Shown one piece after another: positions 58,440 through 64,000 of a DNA stretch of 64,000 nucleotides. Numbering within the stretch: position 1 is the stretch's first letter; each line of letters opens with the position of its first letter. Origin of the DNA: Virgisporangium aurantiacum (lineage in GTDB: Bacteria > Actinomycetota > Actinomycetes > Mycobacteriales > Micromonosporaceae). Location of the stretch: positions 17,371 to 81,370 of the forward strand of contig NZ_BOPG01000069.1 of assembly GCF_016863635.1 (NCBI RefSeq). Reading direction: 5' to 3'. The notes under the pieces were generated by a model, which saw only the letters and a program-made list of their open reading frames with translations, did not search any database and was not told the DNA's origin. Both the position numbers and the translations under genes were made by a program.

Positions 58440-59753
58440 GTGCCGTCGCGATCAGATCAACTTCATTCGTACCAGTTTGCGGTGCAGCGGGTGGTGTCCG
58501 CCGTCGCCGCGCACGAAAGCAACCCGTCGCGCCCGCCGGGCCGGCGTGCCGGGCTCGCCCTGCTCGCCGGGGTGCTCGCGGCCGCGCTCGGGCTCGCCGG
58601 CTTCGCGGTGTGGGGGCTGCTCCAGCCGGGTGGCTCGACGAAGTGGCGGTCGGGTACGGCGGTGATCGTCGAGAAGGAGTCCGGCGCCAAGTTCGTGTAT
58701 CTCGACGGGGTGCTGCACCCGGTCGTCAATTACGCGTCCGCGCTGCTGATCGTCGGTGCGGCCAGGACCATCGCGGTGGCCCGGCGGTCGCTGGCCGGCG
58801 CCGCACGCGGTCCCCTCCTGGGCATTCCCGGCGCGCCCGACGCGGTGCCGGGCCGCCGTGACCTGCTGGGCGGGCCGTGGGCGGTGTGCGGGGAGGCCGG
58901 TCCGGGGCGGTCGACGGTGCTGGTCGGGTCGGTGCCGGCCGGCGATCCGCTCGGCCCGAACGGCGCCCTCGTGTCCACTCCCGACGGTGCCGTGCACCTG
59001 GTGTGGCAGGGGCGCCGGGCGCAGGTCCGGGAACCGGAGACCGTGCTCGGCATGCTCGTGTGGGGCACGCCGGCGCCCGTTCCGTCGGCGGTGGTGAACG
59101 CGCTCGCCGTCGCGGCCGACATCGCGCGGGTGCCGATCCCGCGGCGGGGCCTGCCGTTCCCGCCGGTGCCGGGTGCCCGCGTCGGCCAGGTCTTTCTGGT
59201 CGACGGTCGCCAGCACGCCGTCGCGCTCACCGAGGGCCTCGCGCCGATGACGCCGTTCCAGGCGGCGCTCGTGCTCGGTGATCCGGCCACGGTCGAGCGG
59301 GTCGGTCAGACGGCGCCCACGCCGCTGAGCCCGGGTGAGTACGCGAGCCTGCCGCGTACCGCGTTCCCGGGCACGTGGGAGGGGCTGCCGGCGGAGGTGC
59401 CCAGGCCGGTCACCGTCGGGGCGGGGGCGGCGGTCTGCGCGACCTCACTCACGGGCGGCGAGGTGGTCGTCGGTCGCGCGCCGCCGCGCGGTGCGGCGAT
59501 CGCGGGTTCGGCGAAGGGCCTTGCGGACGAGGTGCGCGTGGCCCCGGGCCACGGAGCGCTCGCCGTCGCGGGTAACGGCGTGATCTACCTGGTGACCGAC
59601 CTCGGGACGCGGTACCCGCTGGCGTCGGCCGACGTGCTTCCGATGCTCGGGTACGGGGGTGCGAAGCCGGTGCCGGTCCCGGCGGAGATCCTTGCGTTGC
59701 TGCCCACCGGTCCCGGCCTTTATCCACAGGCGGCCAGGGCGGTTGTGGGGTAG
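58440..59753 (+). CDS. eccB: Type VII secretion core protein EccB
   Basis: A 437-residue membrane protein. A cytoplasmic N-terminus with S-Y-Q-F-A-V-Q-R-V-V-S-A-V precedes a single transmembrane helix at about 40-62 (A-L-L-A-G-V-L-A-A-A-L-G-L-A-G-F). The large external domain holds the EccB repeats, for example Y-L-D-G-V-L-H-P-V-x-N-Y-A-S-A and V-N-A-L-A-V. EccB is part of the ESX membrane complex with EccC, EccD and EccE, which must lie beyond the window. GGGGAGG (58430-58436) supports the GTG. Two WXG100 genes follow. Confidence 0.93.
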   Translation: MPSRSDQLHSYQFAVQRVVSAVAAHESNPSRPPGRRAGLALLAGVLAAALGLAGFAVWGLLQPGGSTKWRSGTAVIVEKESGAKFVYLDGVLHPVVNYASALLIVGAARTIAVARRSLAGAARGPLLGIPGAPDAVPGRRDLLGGPWAVCGEAGPGRSTVLVGSVPAGDPLGPNGALVSTPDGAVHLVWQGRRAQVREPETVLGMLVWGTPAPVPSAVVNALAVAADIARVPIPRRGLPFPPVPGARVGQVFLVDGRQHAVALTEGLAPMTPFQAALVLGDPATVERVGQTAPTPLSPGEYASLPRTAFPGTWEGLPAEVPRPVTVGAGAAVCATSLTGGEVVVGRAPPRGAAIAGSAKGLADEVRVAPGHGALAVAGNGVIYLVTDLGTRYPLASADVLPMLGYGGAKPVPVPAEILALLPTGPGLYPQAARAVVG

Positions 59754-59773
59754 TTAGTCCGAAGTTATCCACA
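59720..59773 (+). promoter_or_regulatory. Two perfect DnaA boxes at the eccB end
   Basis: TTATCCACA at 59720-59728 (inside the end of eccB) and at 59765-59773, 45 bp apart in the same orientation. They lie upstream of the WXG100 genes and could affect their transcription. Confidence 0.45.
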
Positions 59774-59874
59774 GAACCGAACTGGGTCTGGTGGACGTGG
59801 AACAGGCACAACTAGCGTTCTGGTCAACAGCCGGCTATCCGGCGACTACAGAGGGATCCTGGGGAGGCTCACCT

Positions 59875-60183
59875 ATGTCCGTATCGCAAACCAGCGCGGA
59901 GTTGATGGAGACCACCGCGCGCCGGTTCGAGAGCGTCAACGGGTCGCTCGACGGCATGCTCCGGCGTCTGATGAACGAACTCGAAGGCCTGCGTACGCAG
60001 TGGACCGGTGCGGGTGGCCGGTCGTTCGAGCAGGTGAAGCAGGCCTGGGCGGCCGATCAGGAGAAGCTGAACCGGGCCCTCGCCGAAACCGCCACCGGCA
60101 TGCGCACCGCCGGCCGGCAGTACACCGCCACCGACTCGGCTGCGGCCGGCCGGTTCACCGCCCACCACAGCCTGCCGCTGTAA
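59875..60183 (+). CDS. WXG100 (ESAT-6-like) protein, EsxB-type
   Basis: A 102-residue helical-hairpin protein with the W-T-G turn near residue 44 between two amphipathic helices, the hallmark of type VII substrates. It probably pairs with the next gene product and is exported through the complex that includes EccB. The ATG at 59875 has GGGGAGG about 9 bp upstream and gives the standard length; an in-frame GTG at 59791 would add 28 residues not seen in this family. The Y-x3-D/E export signal is not clear-cut at the C-terminus. Confidence 0.88.
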   Translation: MSVSQTSAELMETTARRFESVNGSLDGMLRRLMNELEGLRTQWTGAGGRSFEQVKQAWAADQEKLNRALAETATGMRTAGRQYTATDSAAAGRFTAHHSLPL

Positions 60184-60207
60184 CGACGCCAAGGGAGGCC
60201 ATCCGCG

Positions 60208-60504
60208 ATGAGCGACATGATCCGGGTCGAGTTCGGCGCCCTGCAGCACGCGGGCGATTCCATCAACACAGCACTCCGTGCGCTCGAGAACCAGTTGGCC
60301 GAGTTGGAGCGCGACGCCGCGCCCCTAGTCGCCACCTGGCAGGGCGACGCTCAGCAGGCGTACCAGGTGCGCCAGACCCGCTGGCGGGAGGCGGCCGAGG
60401 GGCTGTCCGTCATGCTGCGGGACATCAAGCGCGCGCTCGACGAGTCCGCTGCCGAGTACGCCAGCACCGAGAGCCGCAACACCGCGCTGTTCGGCGGCCA
60501 CTGA
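60208..60504 (+). CDS. WXG100 (ESAT-6-like) protein, EsxA-type
   Basis: A 98-residue helical hairpin with W-Q-G near residue 46 as the turn. It starts 24 bp after the first WXG100 gene, behind a GGGAGG ribosome site. The two proteins probably form a heterodimer, as EsxA and EsxB do. The second helix contains a Y-A-S-T-E (Y-x3-E) stretch near its end that resembles the type VII export signal. The mycosin gene converges on it with 30 bp between. Confidence 0.9.
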   Translation: MSDMIRVEFGALQHAGDSINTALRALENQLAELERDAAPLVATWQGDAQQAYQVRQTRWREAAEGLSVMLRDIKRALDESAAEYASTESRNTALFGGH

Positions 60505-60534
60505 GCCGGTAACGGGTATCGGCGTGAGTGGAGG

Positions 60535-61719
60535 TCAATGCCCGCCTCGTCGGGCGCGACCGGCACTCGCGCCGATCAGGAGAAGGACGAGAACGGCGGC
60601 GCCGCCGAGCGCGAGGTATGCGGCGGTGCGCCGGTTCTCGGCGGTGCGCGCCGCGGCCCGCACGGCGGCCGGGTCGGGCGACTTCCGGGCCACCGGGCCC
60701 GGGGCGGCCTTCGCGGCAACGTCGAGGCTCGCGGTCACGGCCCGGTACGGGTTGACGATGCCGGCGCCGAGGCCCCTCGCCGGTGCGGGATCCAGGGTGT
60801 CGGCGGTGGCGAGGAGCCGCTCGGCCACCTGGTCGGCGGTGAGGTCCGGGTGATACTGGCGCACGAGGGCGGCCGTTCCGGCCACGAACGCGGCCGCGAA
60901 GCTGGTGCCGGTGTAGCGGGCGTGGCCCTCGCGGCCGGCGGCGATCACGTCGGCGCCGGGTGCCACGAGGTCGACGTGCGGGCCGATCTGCGAGGTGGCG
61001 ACACGGGCGCCGTCCTCCTGGACGCCGCCCACGCCCAGCACGCCGTCGTACGAGGCGGGGAACACGCGGGGGTTGCCGGCCTCCTGCTTGTTGCCGGCGG
61101 CGGCCACGAGCACGGCGTCGCGAGAGCGGGCATAGGTCACGGCGTCGCGGAGGTTCGGGTCGTCGCGGTCGGTCGTCAGGGAGAGGTTCACCACCCGGGC
61201 GCCCCGGTCGACGGCTTGCCGCACGGCAGCGGCGACGTCGGCCAGGGTGGCCGTCCGGCCGCCGTTCTCGTCGGTGACCCGCTCGCTCACCCGCACCGGA
61301 AGGACGGTGGCGGCCGGTGCCACTCCGCGGAAGGCCGTGCCGGGTCGGATCCGGGCGGCGATGATGCTGGCGACCGCTGTGCCGTGGCCCACGCAGTCGA
61401 CCCGGCCGTCGCCTCCGGCGTCCAACCGGTCGACGCCCGGCACCACGGCACCGGCGAGCTGCGGATGGCGGGCCTCGACTCCCGAGTCGACCACCGCCAC
61501 CAGCACACCCGCACCGTCGGCGACGCCGGCCAGCCGGTCGAGCCCCTGCCGAGGCTGGGCCCACGGCACCTCGTCGACGGTTACGCTCGGTGCGGGCGGA
61601 GCTTGACAGCTCGGCGCTGCGTACACACGGTCAGGTACCACCGTCACCGGCAGCACCGCACAGAGGCCGCCGGTTACGGTGGCGCTCAGTGCCCGCAATA
61701 CCCTTTCGGTGGATCGCAT
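60535..61719 (-). CDS. mycP: Mycosin MycP, type VII secretion-associated subtilisin
   Basis: A 394-residue membrane-anchored serine protease. A signal peptide (about 1-35) precedes a subtilisin domain with triad D78 in V-V-D-S-G, H112 in G-H-G-T-A-V-A, and S273 in Y-T-G-T-S-F-A-A-A. A transmembrane helix near residues 366-384 (L-A-L-G-G-A-A-V-L-V-L-L-L-I-G) ends in a basic tail, so the protease faces outside. MycP stabilises the ESX membrane complex and trims substrates. It is on the strand opposite to the other secretion genes. Confidence 0.93.
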   Translation of the reverse strand: MRSTERVLRALSATVTGGLCAVLPVTVVPDRVYAAPSCQAPPAPSVTVDEVPWAQPRQGLDRLAGVADGAGVLVAVVDSGVEARHPQLAGAVVPGVDRLDAGGDGRVDCVGHGTAVASIIAARIRPGTAFRGVAPAATVLPVRVSERVTDENGGRTATLADVAAAVRQAVDRGARVVNLSLTTDRDDPNLRDAVTYARSRDAVLVAAAGNKQEAGNPRVFPASYDGVLGVGGVQEDGARVATSQIGPHVDLVAPGADVIAAGREGHARYTGTSFAAAFVAGTAALVRQYHPDLTADQVAERLLATADTLDPAPARGLGAGIVNPYRAVTASLDVAAKAAPGPVARKSPDPAAVRAAARTAENRRTAAYLALGGAAVLVLLLIGASAGRARRGGH

Positions 61720-61818
61720 TCCGGCCTCCCCGTCGTCGACGGCGACCGAATGCTATCGATGGACAGGGTCAGCGGGTGTCCCCGCACAGGAGCATCGCTA
61801 CTGACGCCTGTCTGCGGG

Positions 61819-61824
61819 TAGGTT
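61819..61824 (+). promoter_or_regulatory. Possible -10 box before the SseB-like gene
   Basis: TAGGTT lies 54 bp before the GTG at 61879. No good -35 is evident. The gap of about 160 bp between mycP and this gene must hold both promoters. Confidence 0.3.
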
Positions 61825-61878
61825 AAGGTGCGCGCACGCGTGACGTGGTAAGCCCTGAGCAGCCGGAAGGGGGTGGCC

Positions 61879-64000
61879 GTGGAGAGCTGGAACCCGGCCA
61901 CCGAAGCCGAGGCGGCGATGCGAGATGTGCTCCGAGCGGGCGACCAGGAGCAATACTTTCGGATCTTGGCGCGCCTTGATCTACTTCTTCCCGTTTCGGC
62001 CGACTCGGCCGGTCGACGTTCGCCGGGCTGGGGCACCTGGTCGTCCGACGGGCGCACCCACGTCCTCGCATTCACCTCCATCCACGCGATGCGCGCCTGC
62101 CTCGCCGAACACGCTGGCAACTACCGGTTGGCCCAGTTCCGCGAACTGGCCGAACAATGGCCCAACCCCGAATGGTGGCTGGCGATCAACCCCGGCCTCC
62201 CCATCGAGGGCTATCTGCCGGCCTGGTTCGTCGCCCAGATCAGCCGCGGTGACGTCCGCCTCCCCGGCCGCGCGATGGGCTCCCGCGCCCGGATGGAGCA
62301 CGCCAACAGCCTGCGCGCCCGCGCCGTAGCCCAGGTCCCCCCTGGCCCGCCACCCCGCCGGGTCCCGCCCGCCCCACCGGTCCCCGCCGGCGGCGGACGC
62401 CTCCCTCCGGGGCGCCGCCCACCGGGCGCCGGCATCGTGCTCTCCGGCGAGATCGTCGAGTCCTCCACCCCGATCGGCAACGAGACCCCGGTCCCCGCAG
62501 CCGCCGCCGGCCCCTCGCGGCCGGCGCCGCCCGTTCCGCCGGTAACCCCGGTCTCGCCGGCTCGCGTCGGCCCGCCGGCCGCAGCCGGTTGGGGCGGTCC
62601 GGAGATGGCCGGGCATGGCCAGGGGCGCGTCGGAATGGCCGGCTACGGTCCGGGTGGGCCTGGCGGCCCCGGTGGACCCGGGATGGCCGGGCCTGTGTCC
62701 GGCGGGCCCGGAATGGCGGGGCCTGTGTCCGGCGGTCCTGGGATGGCTGGGCCTGTTTCTGGCGGTCCTGGAATGGCGGGGCCCGTTTCCGGTGGTCCTG
62801 GGATGGCCGGGCGTGGCCCTGGCGGTCCTGGGATGGCTCCGCCGGTTTCGGGCGGTCCGGTGTCAGGTGGTCCTGGCATGGCTGGGCACGGCATGGCTGG
62901 GCACGGTCCGGGCATGGGCCGGCCGGTGTCGGGTGGTCCGGTTTCGGGTGGCCCCGGGATGGCTGGGCATGGCCCGGGTGGTCCCGGGATGGTCGGGGCT
63001 GATCCGCGTATCGCTGCGCAAGGGCCGCCCGGGATGCCTCCGCCAGGGCCGCCCGGAATCGCTGCGCATGGCGCCGGTACGGGTGGCCATGGGCCGGTGG
63101 GTGCGGGGATGGCTCCGCCGGGTCCGGGTGGGCCCGGTATGCAGGGTTCCGGGCAGGCTGGTCCGGGGGTGCCGAGGCCGGGAATTCCTGGCGCGGTTGC
63201 TCCTGGGACGCAGGGTCCTGGCGCGCCTGGATCCGGGGCGCCTGGTCCGGGGATGCCTGGTCCGGGGATGCCTGGTCCGGGGATGCCTGGTCCGGGGATG
63301 CAGGGGCCTGCGGGGCCTGGTTCTGGGGCGGCGGGTCCCGGGGCGACCGGTCCGGGCGTGACCGCCAGCGGGTTGCCTACCCGGCAGCCAGGGGCGGCGC
63401 AGTTCGGTCGGCGTCCGCCGGCTGACTTGTTCCCCTCGTCTCCGGGTCCGGCGCCGGGTGGATCCGGTGCGGCGAATCCGATGCCGCCTACGCCTGTATC
63501 GCCGGCGTCGTCGCGGACCGGCCGTACCGGTCGGAGCGACCGTCCTGACCGCAATGGGCGTGGCGAGCCGCCTCGGCTGTTCGACCGGGCCGATTTCCGG
63601 CAGCGTCACGATCAGGGTCAGAGTCCGTTCGAGCGGCCGGCGGCTGAGGGTGGCCGGTCCGGGCTGTTCGAGGGGCCTCCGGTGTCCGGTGCGCCGGCTC
63701 CGGGGCGCTCGGGTGAGTTCCCCGACCAGGGGCGGCCGGCTGCCTTTGCGCCTGAGCCCGGTCGGGCGGGGTCGTTCCAGCCTGACCGCGAGCGACCCGG
63801 GGGCTTTCCGGAGGAACCGGAGCGGTCCGAGGGCATCCCGCAGGAGCACGTGCAGTCTGGCGGCTTTTCGCCGGAGTACGCGCGGTCTGAGGGCGTTCCG
63901 CAGGAGTACGCGCGGCCGGGAGCCATTCCGCAGGAGTATGCGCGGCCTGGTCCGCACGAGCAGGAGTACGCGCGGCCGGGCGGCGTTCCTCAGGAGCCGG
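61879..64000 (+). CDS. SseB-like protein with long Gly/Pro collagen-like tail (runs off the window)
   Basis: At least 707 codons, open to the window end. The first 130 residues form an SseB N-terminal-like domain (L-L-L-P-V-S-A near residue 34, A-F-T-S-I near 62, W-W-L-A-I-N-P-G-L-P near 100). After a proline-rich linker the protein is built of repeats: G-G-P-G-M-A-G-P-V-S units (62671-62850), P-G-P-G-M units (63241-63300), and P-Q-E-Y-A-R-P-G units near the end. AAGGGGG supports the GTG at 61879. Position beside eccB, esx and mycP suggests a secretion-linked role; this is inference. Confidence 0.8.
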   Translation, partial: MESWNPATEAEAAMRDVLRAGDQEQYFRILARLDLLLPVSADSAGRRSPGWGTWSSDGRTHVLAFTSIHAMRACLAEHAGNYRLAQFRELAEQWPNPEWWLAINPGLPIEGYLPAWFVAQISRGDVRLPGRAMGSRARMEHANSLRARAVAQVPPGPPPRRVPPAPPVPAGGGRLPPGRRPPGAGIVLSGEIVESSTPIGNETPVPAAAAGPSRPAPPVPPVTPVSPARVGPPAAAGWGGPEMAGHGQGRVGMAGYGPGGPGGPGGPGMAGPVSGGPGMAGPVSGGPGMAGPVSGGPGMAGPVSGGPGMAGRGPGGPGMAPPVSGGPVSGGPGMAGHGMAGHGPGMGRPVSGGPVSGGPGMAGHGPGGPGMVGADPRIAAQGPPGMPPPGPPGIAAHGAGTGGHGPVGAGMAPPGPGGPGMQGSGQAGPGVPRPGIPGAVAPGTQGPGAPGSGAPGPGMPGPGMPGPGMPGPGMQGPAGPGSGAAGPGATGPGVTASGLPTRQPGAAQFGRRPPADLFPSSPGPAPGGSGAANPMPPTPVSPASSRTGRTGRSDRPDRNGRGEPPRLFDRADFRQRHDQGQSPFERPAAEGGRSGLFEGPPVSGAPAPGRSGEFPDQGRPAAFAPEPGRAGSFQPDRERPGGFPEEPERSEGIPQEHVQSGGFSPEYARSEGVPQEYARPGAIPQEYARPGPHEQEYARPGGVPQEP
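62671..62850 (+). repeat. 30-bp tandem repeats coding for a G-G-P-G-M-A-G-P-V-S unit
   Basis: Six consecutive 30-bp units; four are identical in protein and two are variants. Synonymous changes between copies show selection for the protein repeat rather than very recent duplication. Confidence 0.85.
63241..63300 (+). repeat. Four identical 15-bp tandem repeats
   Basis: CCTGGTCCGGGGATG occurs four times in a row without a change, coding for P-G-P-G-M. The exact identity suggests recent slippage, so copy number may vary between strains. Confidence 0.9.

Noticed and set aside
63241..63300. Short regular repeats considered as a CRISPR array
   Set aside because: The repeats are 15 bp, directly adjacent without spacers and in frame in a coding sequence.

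Overview
The window is a compact, very GC-rich stretch of an actinobacterial chromosome. GTG starts, 4-nt gene overlaps, a BldC-type regulator, SigK/RskA and SigL/RslA pairs, ESX-type secretion genes, mycosin and a LPXTG surface protein all point to Actinobacteria. The futalosine menaquinone genes, the 14-gene complex I operon and the general gene style suggest Micromonosporales (Micromonospora/Actinoplanes relatives). That placement is inference, because no rRNA or tRNA gene is present. No insertion sequence, prophage or CRISPR array was seen.

Layout. 1-2129: end of a UbiX-like flavin prenyltransferase, bldC, an Lrp regulator and a MalY/PatB C-S lyase. 2106-6494 (minus): a 971-aa zinc-ribbon/proline-rich membrane protein and a RipA-like NlpC/P60 hydrolase. 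6632-8529: mqnE, a cluster of three DnaA boxes, and two small membrane proteins. 8620-14907: a secreted M14 carboxypeptidase, a TreS-like GH13 enzyme, two small membrane proteins and a HelD-type helicase. 15099-19122: a decayed toxin with its intact antitoxin, an AAA/DUF234 ATPase, an ArsR-like regulator and an MFS exporter, with three clear palindromic operators. 19108-24040: two beta-lactamase-like paralogues bracketing mqnA and an uncharacterised reverse transcriptase. 24118-29205: paaABCDE, running by overlapping codons into sigK-rskA. 29189-36176: aldo/keto reductase, mqnC, a LPXTG protein, menG, a DUF559 protein and menJ. 36273-53216: nuoA-N and a polyprenyl diphosphate synthase. 53217-58321: IclR regulator, PhoX phosphatase, sigL-rslA and a holin-like membrane protein. 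58440-64000: type VII secretion genes (eccB, two WXG100 proteins, mycP) and a SseB-like protein with a collagen-like tail that runs off the window.

Functional theme. Much of the window makes or uses menaquinone: MqnA, MqnE and MqnC build the ring, the polyprenyl synthase supplies the tail, MenG methylates, MenJ saturates one isoprene unit, and complex I reduces the product. MqnB, MqnD and the prenyltransferase are not in the window. The paa genes encode the phenylacetyl-CoA epoxidase.

The most unusual items are the stand-alone reverse transcriptase at 20885-23140, whose polymerase box reads R-V-D-D; a probable unannotated 42-codon gene coupled at both ends between nuoJ and nuoK; clusters of perfect DnaA boxes far from any replication gene; and a set of about a dozen apparently leaderless genes with a -10 hexamer 6-8 nt before the start codon.
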